Made by a program: the position numbers and the translations under genes. Below are positions 50,313-59,023 of a DNA stretch of 64,000 nucleotides, piece by piece; position 1 is the first letter of the stretch; every line of letters starts with the position of its first letter. The DNA comes from Humimonas sp964465015 (GTDB lineage Bacteria; Gemmatimonadota; Gemmatimonadetes; Palauibacterales; Palauibacteraceae): positions 1 through 64,000 of the forward strand of contig CAYXHP010000080.1 of assembly GCA_964465015.1 (NCBI GenBank). The letters are read 5' to 3'. The notes beneath the pieces were generated by a model that was given only the letters and a program-made list of their open reading frames with translations, was not told the DNA's origin and ran no database searches.

Positions 50313-53018
50313 TCAGGCGTGCTCCACTGGCTCGGGCTTCGGCTCGGGCTTCCTCTTCCCGCGCGCCCTGGCCGACTTGCTCTTCCCATCCCGGAACACC
50401 AGGTGATCGCCCTCCCGGCGCGCCCCGCGGAACACCTCGGGCATCACCTCGTCCAGGGAGTGCACCAGGCTGAACGTCACCTGGTCGCGCACCTGCTCGG
50501 GTAGCTCTTCGAGGTCGCCCTCGTTGGCCGACGGCAGGATGATGTGCCGGATCCCGGCCCGGAAGGCGCCGAGGACCTTCTCCTTCAGCCCACCGATCGG
50601 GAGGATGCGGCCCGTGAGCGTCACCTCCCCGGTCATCGCGGTGTCGTTCCGCACCGGGTGCCCGCCCAGCGCGCTGATGAGGGACACCGCCATCGCGATC
50701 CCGGCCGAGGGGCCCTCCTTCTGCACGGCCCCGGCGGGTACGTGCACGTGCACCTCGTGGTTGCGGAGGCGCTCCTCGGGGATGCGGAGCTCTTCGGCGT
50801 GGCTCCGGGCCCAGGTGAGCGCCGCCCGGGCGCTCTCCTTCATGACGTCGCCCAGCTGCCCGGTGAGCACCAGGTCCTCCTTGCCGGGGGTCACGCTGGT
50901 CTCCACGAGCATGATGTCCCCGCCGGCCGGCGTGTAGTACATGCCCGTCGCCACGCCGACGGTGTCCTCCTCGAGCTTCTCCTCGGGGTGGACCTTGGGT
51001 TGTCCCAGGTACTCGCGCAGCTCGTCCCGGGTTACGTGCACGTGCTCGGCCTCCTCGGCGGCGATCCGGCGCGCCGCCTTGCGGGCCAGCGTCCCCAGCT
51101 CGCGCTCCAGGTTCCGGACGCCGGCTTCGCGCGTGTAGCTGGCGATGGTCTCCCGGACCGCATCGTCGTCGACCTCGAGCTGGTCCGCCACGAGGCCCGA
51201 CTGCGTGATCTGGCGCGGAAGCAGGTACCGCCGCGCGATCTGCAGCTTCTCGGCTTCCGTGTAGCCCCGGAACTCGATCGCCTCCATTCGGTCCTGCAGC
51301 GGGCCCGGGATCTGGCCCAGCACGTTGGCCGTGGCCACGAACAGGACCTCGGAGAGGTCGAACGGCACGCCCAGGTAGTGGTCCACGAACGCGTCGTTCT
51401 GGGCCGGGTCCAGCACCTCCATCAGGGCCGCGGACGGGTCCCCCTGGAAGGAGACCCCCAGCTTGTCCACCTCGTCGAGGAGGAAGACCGGGTTCTTGGT
51501 GCCGGCCCGCTTCATCCCCTCGATGATGCGGCCGGGCATGGCGCCGACGTACGTGCGCCGGTGGCCGCGGATGTCGGCTTCGTCGCGCGCTCCGCCCAGC
51601 GACACGCGCACGTATTCACGCCCCATCGCCTCCGCGATGGACTTGGCGATCGAGGTCTTGGCGACGCCGGGCGGTCCGACGAACAGCAGGATCGAGCCGG
51701 TGCGGTCGTCGTCCTGGCCCTCGGTCCCGGCACGGGGCGCCGGGACGTCGTGGCCGGCACGGGCGGACGCATCGCCCACGTCCTCCGCCGGGGCCTCGGA
51801 CGTCGCCTCATCCGGGGGCTCCTCCTCCCCATCGCCCACCTCGCGGCCGGCCGCCTCCTCAAGTCGCTGCTGCTGGAGCTTGCGGACGGCCAGGAAGTCG
51901 AGCACGCGCTCCTTGACGTCGTCCAGGCCGTAGTGGTCGCGGTCCAGGATCTCACGGGCGCGCTTGAGGTCCAGCCGATCGGGCGTCCGCTCGGACCACG
52001 GCAGGTCGGCCACCGTCTCGAGGTACGTCCGGATGACCTGGGCCTCGGCCGACTCCCGGTTCACGCGCTCCAGGCGCCGAAGCTCGCGCTCGACCTCGCG
52101 GCGCGCCTCCTCCGGCAGGTCCAGCTTCTCCAGCCGCTCCCGAAGGTCGGCGATCTCCTGAGCCTCGGTATCCTCGCCCAGCTCCTGCTGGATCGCCTTC
52201 ATCTGCTCGCGGAGGAAGACCTCGCGCTGGCGCTCGCCGAGCTCCTCCTGGACCTTGCTTCGGATCTGCTCCTGTGCCTCCATGACGCCGATCTGGCGCT
52301 GCAGGTGGACCAGGAGCTTCCGGAGCCGGTCCTCGACCGACAGGGTCTCGAGGAGCTCCTGCTTCTCCGTCACGTCCAGCTCGGTGTAGAAAGAAACCAG
52401 GTCGGCGAGCTCGCCCGGCGTGGAGACTCCGCCCAACAGGTGGTTCACGATCTCGGACGGGACCCCGCGCAGCCGGCTCAGCTCGGAGGCGCGCTCGCGG
52501 ACCTCGCGGTACAGGGCCATGAACGCCGACTCCTCGGGGTCGAGGGGCGGCATGTCCAGGAGACGCCGGCACACGACCTCGATGCGCCCGTCGTGCTCGT
52601 CGTACTGGAGGGCAGCGGCTCGGGCCTCGCCCTGGATGACCATCTGGATGCCGCCCGGCACGCGCTGCATCTGGGCGATACGGCAGATCGTGCCCACCCG
52701 GTGGAGGATCGTGGGGACCGGCTCCTCCACCTCGGAGTCCTTCTGGGCCACGGCGAACACGAGCTTGTTCCCTGCGATGGCAGCCTCGACGCCGCTGAGC
52801 GTCTTGTCGCGACCGGCCGCGATCGGCGCCGCCACGCTCGGGAAGACCACCGTCCCGCGCAGGGGCAGGACGGGAAGACGGAGGCGCGCGTCGGACGGGA
52901 GATCGAGCTCATCCTGCCCCGGCTCGCCCACCGGCGTGGCCTCGCCGCCCGGTCCCTCGTCCGCCTGGTCGGCCGGGACGAACACGATGTGCTGGCTGTC
53001 GTCGGAAGTATGATCCAT
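50313..53018 (-). CDS. lon: ATP-dependent protease Lon (LonA)
   Basis: 901 residues from ATG 53018. The N-terminal LON domain (LRLPVLPLRGTVVFPSVAAP) is followed by the coiled-coil linker (EQIRSKVQEELGERQREVFL), an AAA+ module, and a serine-lysine protease domain with EGPSAGIAMAV (catalytic Ser) and GRILPIGGLKEKVLGA (catalytic Lys). Two peculiarities: the Walker A is GPPGVAKTS (Ala453 before Lys454, instead of Gly), and an acidic ~50-residue insertion precedes it (around residues 388-440). The C-terminus has a Lys/Arg/Pro-rich tail. Cytoplasmic quality control protease. A palindrome at 53148-53168 lies upstream. Confidence 0.95.
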   Translation of the reverse strand: MDHTSDDSQHIVFVPADQADEGPGGEATPVGEPGQDELDLPSDARLRLPVLPLRGTVVFPSVAAPIAAGRDKTLSGVEAAIAGNKLVFAVAQKDSEVEEPVPTILHRVGTICRIAQMQRVPGGIQMVIQGEARAAALQYDEHDGRIEVVCRRLLDMPPLDPEESAFMALYREVRERASELSRLRGVPSEIVNHLLGGVSTPGELADLVSFYTELDVTEKQELLETLSVEDRLRKLLVHLQRQIGVMEAQEQIRSKVQEELGERQREVFLREQMKAIQQELGEDTEAQEIADLRERLEKLDLPEEARREVERELRRLERVNRESAEAQVIRTYLETVADLPWSERTPDRLDLKRAREILDRDHYGLDDVKERVLDFLAVRKLQQQRLEEAAGREVGDGEEEPPDEATSEAPAEDVGDASARAGHDVPAPRAGTEGQDDDRTGSILLFVGPPGVAKTSIAKSIAEAMGREYVRVSLGGARDEADIRGHRRTYVGAMPGRIIEGMKRAGTKNPVFLLDEVDKLGVSFQGDPSAALMEVLDPAQNDAFVDHYLGVPFDLSEVLFVATANVLGQIPGPLQDRMEAIEFRGYTEAEKLQIARRYLLPRQITQSGLVADQLEVDDDAVRETIASYTREAGVRNLERELGTLARKAARRIAAEEAEHVHVTRDELREYLGQPKVHPEEKLEEDTVGVATGMYYTPAGGDIMLVETSVTPGKEDLVLTGQLGDVMKESARAALTWARSHAEELRIPEERLRNHEVHVHVPAGAVQKEGPSAGIAMAVSLISALGGHPVRNDTAMTGEVTLTGRILPIGGLKEKVLGAFRAGIRHIILPSANEGDLEELPEQVRDQVTFSLVHSLDEVMPEVFRGARREGDHLVFRDGKSKSARARGKRKPEPKPEPVEHA

Positions 53019-53327
53019 GGTGCTCCGGCCTCGCGGCCCGTTGCAGAGATCTTCGTTCTCCGTGGTCCGGCGCCGAGAGCGCGGTCGCGCCGGACGGCCA
53101 TCCAGGTGCACGTTCCGCGCCGTGTCCTTCCTCCCCCCGGGCCCCGGATGTGCGCCTTTCTGGCACATCACGTGCGCCGCGAGCCCGCCGCACCGCCATC
53201 TCGGCACCCGCGCCGGGGCAGACGTGCGAACCTCGACCGAATCGGGCGGTATCCTTAGGTTGTGGGCTCCGGCGCCGCGGGACCACCGATCGCCTCTATT
53301 GCCGTCGGCCTCGAGGCAGGGACGAAG
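53019..53327. other. 309-bp divergent region between lon and ispH
   Basis: No coding frame is convincing. It holds the palindrome at 53148-53168 and, facing ispH, a -10-like TATCCT at 53250-53255. G+C is high throughout, except around the palindrome. Promoters for both divergent genes must lie here. Confidence 0.4.
53148..53168. promoter_or_regulatory. Palindrome upstream of lon
   Basis: ATGTGC (53148-53153) and GCACAT (53163-53168) flank 9 bp. It lies 130 bp upstream of the lon start and 160 bp from ispH. The spacing matches the layout of CIRCE (9-bp spacer), but the sequence is not CIRCE. It might be a stress operator for lon; the evidence is symmetry and position only. Confidence 0.3.
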
Positions 53328-54560
53328 ATGAGCACCGAAGAGACGTACTTTCGCCGTGGACTGGGGCTGAGGGACCAGGTGCAGCCTCTCCTGCGCTCCG
53401 AGTACGGGAGCGCCCTGGTGAGTCTCATCCAGGCCCGCGGCCACCGGCTCGACGTCGGCCGCCTGCACTTCCGGCTCGCCGAGAGCTTCGGCTTCTGCTA
53501 CGGGGTCGACCGGGCGGTCGAATACGCGTACGAGACCCGACGAAAGTTCCCCGACCGACGCATCTTCCTCGTGGGCGAGATCATCCACAACCCGCACGTG
53601 AACCAGCAACTCCGGGAGATGGGGATCGAGTTCCTGTACCCGGACGAAGACGGCCGCTTCGACTTCGGGCGGGTGGGCCCCGAAGACGTGGTCATCCTGC
53701 CAGCCTTCGGGGTCGGGATCGAGGACTTCGAGCGCCTGCGCGGCATGGATTGCGTGGTCGTGGACACGACGTGCGGCTCGGTGCTGCTGGTCTGGAAGCG
53801 GGTCGAGATCTACGCCCGGGATGGCTACACGGCCATCATCCACGGAAAGCACTACCACGAGGAGACCCGGGCCACCAGCTCGCAGGTGCGGAAGCATCCC
53901 GGCGGCAAGTACCTGGTGGTGCGGGACATGGACGAGGCGGATCTGGTGTGCGCCTACATCCGCGGCGAGGGTGAGCGGGAGCCGTTCCTGGAGCGCTTCG
54001 ACGGCAAGCACTCCAGCGCTTTCGACCCCGACCGGGACCTGGAGCGTATCGGCGTGGCCAACCAGACGACCATGGTGGCCTCCGAATCGCTCGCCATCGC
54101 GGAACGTCTCCGCGAGGCCGTGAGGGAGCGCTGGGGGGAGGAGGGGGCCGCCGAGCGCTTTCGGAGCTTCGACACCATTTGCTCGGCCACCCAGGACCGC
54201 CAGGACGCCGTCCAGAAGATGATGGTCGACCCGCCCCACCTGATGGTCGTGATCGGCGGCTACAATTCGAGCAACACCAACCACCTCGCGCACCTGTGCT
54301 CCAAGAGTACCCGCACGTACCACATCGAGGATGCCGCCTGCATCGAGCCCGATACGGCGATCATCCGGCACAAGCAGATCATGGGCCCGGAGCTCCTGTC
54401 CACGCCGGACTGGCTGCCGGAAGGGGAGGTGGAGATCGGGCTCACCGCCGGAGCCTCGACCCCGAACAGCAAGATCGGGGAGACCGTGGAGAGGATCCTG
54501 CGCCAGGCCGGCTACGACCCGGTGGAGGTACTGGGGGAGACGGGCGCCGCGGCCTCCTGA
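53328..54560 (+). CDS. ispH: 4-hydroxy-3-methylbut-2-enyl diphosphate reductase (IspH), long form
   Basis: 410 residues from ATG 53328; a longer frame upstream to 53262 has no ribosome-binding site. It has the three conserved cysteines of the [4Fe-4S] cluster: FGFCYGVDRAVEY, VVDTTCGSVLLVW and FDTICSATQDRQDAV. GKHYHEET has the active-site His, and GGYNSSNTNHLAHLC and AGASTP the diphosphate-binding Ser/Asn residues. The ~400-residue length, with an N-terminal extension and central insertion, is the cyanobacterial/plant-like type rather than the ~310-residue enterobacterial type. It is the last step of the MEP isoprenoid pathway. Confidence 0.95.
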   Translation: MSTEETYFRRGLGLRDQVQPLLRSEYGSALVSLIQARGHRLDVGRLHFRLAESFGFCYGVDRAVEYAYETRRKFPDRRIFLVGEIIHNPHVNQQLREMGIEFLYPDEDGRFDFGRVGPEDVVILPAFGVGIEDFERLRGMDCVVVDTTCGSVLLVWKRVEIYARDGYTAIIHGKHYHEETRATSSQVRKHPGGKYLVVRDMDEADLVCAYIRGEGEREPFLERFDGKHSSAFDPDRDLERIGVANQTTMVASESLAIAERLREAVRERWGEEGAAERFRSFDTICSATQDRQDAVQKMMVDPPHLMVVIGGYNSSNTNHLAHLCSKSTRTYHIEDAACIEPDTAIIRHKQIMGPELLSTPDWLPEGEVEIGLTAGASTPNSKIGETVERILRQAGYDPVEVLGETGAAAS

Positions 54561-54686
54561 TCCGGTCGCCACACGACCCTGGCCGGACGCGCCCGCCTCA
54601 TCAGGGCCGCGAGCTCCCGGCTCCCCATTCGGCCCCGTCGCCAGCGCCGGCCGGCAAGCCGCCCGCCACCCGGCCGCCGGCGTGTG

Positions 54687-55295
54687 CTACTCGACCTCGG
54701 TCGCCTGAGGCTCCAGGGCCCGTTCCTCCGCGGGCTCCAGCGGCCGCTCCTCGAGCTCCAGGGTGGGCGCGCTTTTCGGCTCCGCCTCCGTCGCGGACCC
54801 CGTCTCGCCGCTCCCCGCCGCGTGGCCACCGCCGCCCGTGGCGTGACCGTTGCCGCCCGCCTCGTGACCGTTGCCGGCGATGGCGTGGCCGTTGCCCGCC
54901 GCCACGTGGCCCTTGCCGGGCGCGTCCGCCTCGTCCAGGTCCCGGGTCTCCTCGGCCGTGACCGCCGGTGTCCGCTCCACTCGCGGAGGTCCGGCGCCCC
55001 AGTCCTTCACTCGCAGATCCACCTCGACACCGCCCATGATCGCCGCGATCGCGTTGTAGAAGATCGCGGCCACCGCTCCGAAGAAGCCCCCCAGGAAGCC
55101 GTAGGCGGCCGGGAACAGGACGAGGATCCACGCCCCGATCTGGTCCAGCCACGTGCGCTCGGCGACCGGCACCAGCCGGAGCACGTCGTTGAGGACGTAG
55201 AGGGTGCCGCCGATCAGGAGCCCGACCAGGGCGTAGAGGATCATCGCCATCAGGAAGACCGTGCGCGCTCGAATGCGGCGCACCCGGGCCCGCAT
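54687..55295 (-). CDS. DUF3566-like membrane protein with GxGHxxx repeats
   Basis: 202 residues from ATG 55295, which overlaps the stop of the upstream gene (ATGA). The N-terminus (RVRRIRARTVFLMAMILYAL) and the pattern of two membrane helices (about residues 12-34 and 55-80) ending AIFYNAIAAIMGGVEVDL resemble DUF3566. A soluble tail contains five heptads of the form GxGHxxx (residues about 127-161, DNA 54813-54917), then acidic repeats rich in Glu and Pro. The histidines might bind metal, but this is inference. It is translationally coupled to the kynureninase-like gene. Confidence 0.6.
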   Translation of the reverse strand: MRARVRRIRARTVFLMAMILYALVGLLIGGTLYVLNDVLRLVPVAERTWLDQIGAWILVLFPAAYGFLGGFFGAVAAIFYNAIAAIMGGVEVDLRVKDWGAGPPRVERTPAVTAEETRDLDEADAPGKGHVAAGNGHAIAGNGHEAGGNGHATGGGGHAAGSGETGSATEAEPKSAPTLELEERPLEPAEERALEPQATEVE

Positions 55296-56482
55296 CAGGA
55301 GGTCTCCCGTACTTGGGCCAGTCGCTCGACCGCCAGCATGTTGTCCTCGATCGTGTTGTAGAAGTGTGGAGAGAAGCGTACCAGCCCGGGCCGGTGGTCC
55401 ACAATGACCCCGTTGCGGGCCAGTTGATCCACCGCGGCCTCCGGGCGGGAGTGATGGACCGGCACGATGGCCGAGCGTCGCTCCGGGTCGGCGACCACGC
55501 GTGGATGGAAGCCGGCGCGGCGCAGGCGGCTGATCAGGTCCTCGGTGAGGAGCGCGTTGCGCGCGCGGATGGCCGGGATCCCGATCTCCTCGATCACCTC
55601 GAGCCCGCCCAGCGCGGTGAACGCCGCCCCGGCCGCGGGCGTGCCGAGCTCGAACCGCCGGGCATCGGATCGGGGCGTGGCGTCCCGCGGGTCGAACGCG
55701 AAGGGCTCGGGCACTCCGAACCAGCTCAGCGGCCCGCCGGCCAGCCGCTCGGAGAGGCCGGGCCGGGCGTAGAGGTAGGCGATGCCCGGTCCGCCCAGCA
55801 GCCACTTGAGGCCCCCCGAGAGCAGGAAGTCCACTCCCATCGCCCGCGCGTCGATCGGGACCTGCCCGTTGGACTGGTAGGCATCCACCAGGAGGAGGGC
55901 TCCACGGTCGTGGGCCAGTCGGGCCAGGGCGGCGACGTCCTGGATGGCGCCGGTGGTGAAGAAGACGTGTGAGGTGGCCACCAGCGCCGTCCGGTCGTCG
56001 ACGACCTCCTCCCAGGCCTCGAGCGGGATCTCGAGTCCGTCCGGACTCGGAAGGACGACCGTCTCCACGCCGCGGTCGCGCCGGCCCAGGAACTGGTAGG
56101 CCACGGTGGGAAAGTCGAGCTCGCCCACGACCACCCGCGGGCGCTCCCCGAAGTCCAGCGCATCGGCCACCATGGTGAGACCGGCCGAAATGCTGGGCAC
56201 GAGGGCGATGGACCCCCGTGGGGCCCCGATCGTCCGGCCGAAGGCAGCGCGCACCTCGTCCAGGCGGTCGAGCCACAGGTCGTACCAGGCCGACGCCCCC
56301 CTCTCGATCCACTCGCGCTCGAATCGCCGGCGGGCCTCCAGCGAACGGCGGCCCAGCGCACCCAGGGAGTTCGAGTTGAGGTAGATCCTGTTCTCGAAGA
56401 TGGGGAACTCGGCCCGGTAACGGGCGGCCAGGTCCACCGAGGTGGCGGTCGCTTCCGGGGCCGACTTATCCTTTCCTTCCAT
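55295..56482 (-). CDS. PLP-dependent aminotransferase class V, kynureninase-like
   Basis: 395 residues from ATG 56482. FPIFENRIYLNSNSLGALG, AYQFLGRRDRGVET and LLSGGLKWLLGGPGIAYLYA (PLP Lys in GLKW) place it in the kynureninase/class V group; LLVDAYQSNGQVPIDA carries the PLP-binding Asp. Substrates in the class include kynurenine and cysteine derivatives and are not resolvable here. Its start codon overlaps the divergent zinc-ribbon gene (CATG at 56480-56483). No Shine-Dalgarno is seen; GTG 56437 is an alternative start. The stop overlaps the next gene. Confidence 0.85.
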   Translation of the reverse strand: MEGKDKSAPEATATSVDLAARYRAEFPIFENRIYLNSNSLGALGRRSLEARRRFEREWIERGASAWYDLWLDRLDEVRAAFGRTIGAPRGSIALVPSISAGLTMVADALDFGERPRVVVGELDFPTVAYQFLGRRDRGVETVVLPSPDGLEIPLEAWEEVVDDRTALVATSHVFFTTGAIQDVAALARLAHDRGALLLVDAYQSNGQVPIDARAMGVDFLLSGGLKWLLGGPGIAYLYARPGLSERLAGGPLSWFGVPEPFAFDPRDATPRSDARRFELGTPAAGAAFTALGGLEVIEEIGIPAIRARNALLTEDLISRLRRAGFHPRVVADPERRSAIVPVHHSRPEAAVDQLARNGVIVDHRPGLVRFSPHFYNTIEDNMLAVERLAQVRETS

Positions 56483-56717
56483 GAGCGATGAAGACAATCT
56501 CGGTCCGCTCCTCGACGTCGAGCAAGCCGCGTCGCTCGAGGAGCGCGACCGCGCGCGGCCGATCCCGGGCGGCGAGCCCGAGTGCCCGGCCTGCGGCGCC
56601 CCGATGGTCCGGCGCGTGGAGCGCCATCCGGCGCCGCGCGGCGGCACATCGCCCTTTCGGGTGCGGCTGGTGTGCACGGGGGAAGACTGCCGGCGGTGGA
56701 CCGTCTACGATTGGTGA
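56481..56717 (+). CDS. Small zinc-ribbon protein
   Basis: 78 residues. CPACG (residues about 34-38) and CTGEDC near the C-terminus form a four-cysteine zinc ribbon, and the protein ends RRWTVYDW. An acidic N-terminus (MSDEDNLGPLLDVEQAASLE) precedes it. The ATG at 56481 shares the CATG with the divergent kynureninase-like gene; GTG 56442 is an alternative start, inside that gene. No ribosome-binding site is obvious. It may be nucleic-acid or protein binding. Confidence 0.6.
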   Translation: MSDEDNLGPLLDVEQAASLEERDRARPIPGGEPECPACGAPMVRRVERHPAPRGGTSPFRVRLVCTGEDCRRWTVYDW

Positions 56718-56766
56718 GCGATCCGGCCGGCTCGGGCGGCCGGCCGCTGGAGTCGGGCCGTGGAGG

Positions 56767-57492
56767 TCAGCGCCGGGCCACCTCGAACTCCTGGGCGCGG
56801 AACCGCTCTCCGGTGACGTGCCGGCTCCGCTCGGAGGCCAGGTAGACGAACACGTCGGTCACCCCGTAGGGCGTGGGCAGCGTGTCGGGGTCCTCGTCGG
56901 GATAGGCCGCGGCCCGCATCTCCGTCCGCATCTTTCCCGGATCCACCGTGTTGGCGCGCACGCCACTCCCCTCCAGCTCGCCGGCCAGAATCTCCGTGAG
57001 GGCCTCCAGGCCGTTCTTGGCCGCGCAGTAGGCGCCCCAGCCGGGGCGTCCGTGGTCTCCCACGCCCGAGGAGACGTTGATGATCGATCCATCGCCCGAG
57101 CGACGCAGTGCCGGGAGAGCCGCCCGCGCGCACAGGAAGGGACCCGTGAGGTTCACTTCGACCACCCGGCGCCACACCTCGGGGTCGTAGGACTCGATGG
57201 GCGTCCGCTGCCCCAGGATCGAGGCGTTGTTCACCAGCGCGTGGACGGCGCCGAAGGCGTCCACGGTCTCCCGGACCCAGCGCTCGACCGCGTCCTCGTC
57301 GGTGACGTCGGCCTCGACGGACAGGCACTCGATCCCCCGCTCACGAAGACCGGCCTCGACCTCGCGCAGCGTCTCCTCGCCCCGGGCGCACAGGGAGACG
57401 GCGGCGCCCTCCTCGCCGTAGCGACGCGCGAGGGCGGCTCCGAGGCCCTTCGAGCCCCCCGAGATCATGACGACGCGGCCTTCGAGCTCCAT
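56767..57492 (-). CDS. Short-chain dehydrogenase/reductase
   Basis: 241 residues, classical SDR. MISGGSKGLGAALARRYG is the GxxxGxG cofactor loop, ALVNNAS the NNAG-equivalent, and the catalytic residues lie in IINVSSG and YCAAK (YxxxK). The C-terminal LASERSRHVTGERFRAQEFE is the common tail with substrate-binding lid. Shine-Dalgarno AGGAGGAG lies 6 bp upstream, inside the first codons of the divergent aminotransferase. Substrate unknown. Confidence 0.9.
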   Translation of the reverse strand: MELEGRVVMISGGSKGLGAALARRYGEEGAAVSLCARGEETLREVEAGLRERGIECLSVEADVTDEDAVERWVRETVDAFGAVHALVNNASILGQRTPIESYDPEVWRRVVEVNLTGPFLCARAALPALRRSGDGSIINVSSGVGDHGRPGWGAYCAAKNGLEALTEILAGELEGSGVRANTVDPGKMRTEMRAAAYPDEDPDTLPTPYGVTDVFVYLASERSRHVTGERFRAQEFEVARR

Positions 57493-57518
57493 CGATGACT
57501 CCTCCTGGTGACGGGACG

Positions 57519-58892
57519 ATGCGGGGGTCGGACGGCGACTCCGGCGAACGAGTTCCGGGCCAGCCCACGCGGGGCCCGCGCTCCGACGATCTGGCCCGGC
57601 GCCTGGCCCGGGTCGAATCCCGGAACGTGACCTGGCTCGGCGAGCGCTTCCCCGTGTTCTGGGAGCGGGCCTCCGGCTCCACGGTGGTGGACGTGGACGG
57701 CCGCGAGTACCTGGACCTGACGGCGGGCTTCGCCGTGGCCGGCTGTGGCCACGCCCATCCCCGCGTGGTGGAGGCGGTCCGCACGCAAGCTGTTCGCCTG
57801 CTTCACGGCATGGGGGATGTCCATCCCCCGGCCGTCAAGGTCGAGCTCCTGGAGCGGCTGGCCGACCTTCTTCCGTACGATGAGCCGCGAATCCTGCTCG
57901 GAGTGAGCGGCTCGGACGCGGTCGAGGCGGCACTCAAGACGGCGACCCTCGCCACCGGCAGGCCGGGGGCCGTGGCCTTCACGGGGGCCTATCATGGGCT
58001 CGGCTACGGTGCGCTGTCGGTCACCGATGGGCGCCTGTTCCGGGGGCCCTTCGAGTCGCAGCTGAACCCGGCCGTCCTGCGCGCGCCCTTTCCCCATCCC
58101 TACAGGCCGCCGCCGGGGCTCCCCCGTGGCCCCGACGTCGGCCCGGCGGCGCTCGAGGCGCTGGAGCGGCTCCTCGATGGTCCGGGCGGCGAGGAGGTGG
58201 GCGCAGTGATCCTCGAGCCCCTCCAGGGGCGAGGGGGAGAGGTGCTGCCTCCGCCCGGCTTCCTCGTGGACGTGCGGGACCTGTGCCGTCGCCGGGGACT
58301 CCTTCTCATCGCCGATGAGATCTACACGGGCTTCGGCCGCACGGGGGATCGCTTCGCTTCCGTGGCGGAGGGCGTCGTACCCGACCTCCTGTGCGTGGGG
58401 AAGGCGCTGTCGAGCGGGCTTCCGGTCTCGGCCTGCGCCGGACCGGCCGACGTGATGGATGCCTGGCCCGCCTCCGGCGGCGAGGCGATCCACACCTCGA
58501 CGTTCCTGGGCCATCCGCTGGCCTGCGCCGCCGCGATCGCCAGCCTCCGGGTCCTGGAGGAGGAAGGGTTGGCCTCCCGAGCACGCGAGCTCGGCGCCCG
58601 CTGGATACGGGCGTTGCGCGAGATGGCCGCGGCTCATCCGGCCGTCGGCGATGTGCGCGGGAAGGGACTCGCGATCGGGCTCGACCTGGTCCGGGATCCC
58701 GATTCACGGACTCCGGCGCCGGAGCTGGCCCGACGCCTGGTGGTGGAGGCGCTGGATGAGGGCTGGCTCCTCCTGGCCGGCGGACCCGACGGGAACGTCC
58801 TCTCGCTCACGCCCCCCCTGGTCATCGAGGAAGGTGCCCTGGAGCGTGCCACCGAGATGCTGGACCGCCTGCTCACGCGCGGCGGTTTCTGA
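57519..58892 (+). CDS. Class III PLP aminotransferase (GabT/ornithine aminotransferase-like)
   Basis: 457 residues from ATG 57519, with ACGGGA upstream; ATG 57495 would add eight residues. Hallmarks: LDLTAGFAVAGCGHAHPRVVEAV, LLGVSGSDAVEAALKTA, AYHGLGYGALSVT, LLIADEIYTGFGRTGDRFA (PLP Asp) and LLCVGKALSSGLPVSA (PLP Lys). The tyrosine/serine at TFLGHPLACAAA contacts phosphate. Substrates in the class include GABA, ornithine and related omega-amino acids. The start lies 2 to 26 bp from the divergent SDR start. Confidence 0.88.
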   Translation: MRGSDGDSGERVPGQPTRGPRSDDLARRLARVESRNVTWLGERFPVFWERASGSTVVDVDGREYLDLTAGFAVAGCGHAHPRVVEAVRTQAVRLLHGMGDVHPPAVKVELLERLADLLPYDEPRILLGVSGSDAVEAALKTATLATGRPGAVAFTGAYHGLGYGALSVTDGRLFRGPFESQLNPAVLRAPFPHPYRPPPGLPRGPDVGPAALEALERLLDGPGGEEVGAVILEPLQGRGGEVLPPPGFLVDVRDLCRRRGLLLIADEIYTGFGRTGDRFASVAEGVVPDLLCVGKALSSGLPVSACAGPADVMDAWPASGGEAIHTSTFLGHPLACAAAIASLRVLEEEGLASRARELGARWIRALREMAAAHPAVGDVRGKGLAIGLDLVRDPDSRTPAPELARRLVVEALDEGWLLLAGGPDGNVLSLTPPLVIEEGALERATEMLDRLLTRGGF

Positions 58893-59023
58893 TCGACGCG
58901 ATCCGCGGCTACATTGGGGAGCCGGCCCGCGCCCGTCGGCGGCCGCCACCCGGCCGCCCGGGCCCCCGGGGATGCGGTCTCCTCGCGGATGGGAAGGCGA
59001 GGCCAAGAAAGGAGCCACGGTCC

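Noticed and set aside
50544..53258. 904-codon open frame opposite lon
   Set aside because: Leu/Val/Arg/Gly-rich antisense of the well-supported Lon protein.
53019..54572. N-terminal extension of the lon open frame across the ispH gene
   Set aside because: The extension is antisense to IspH; the LON domain begins shortly after ATG 53018.
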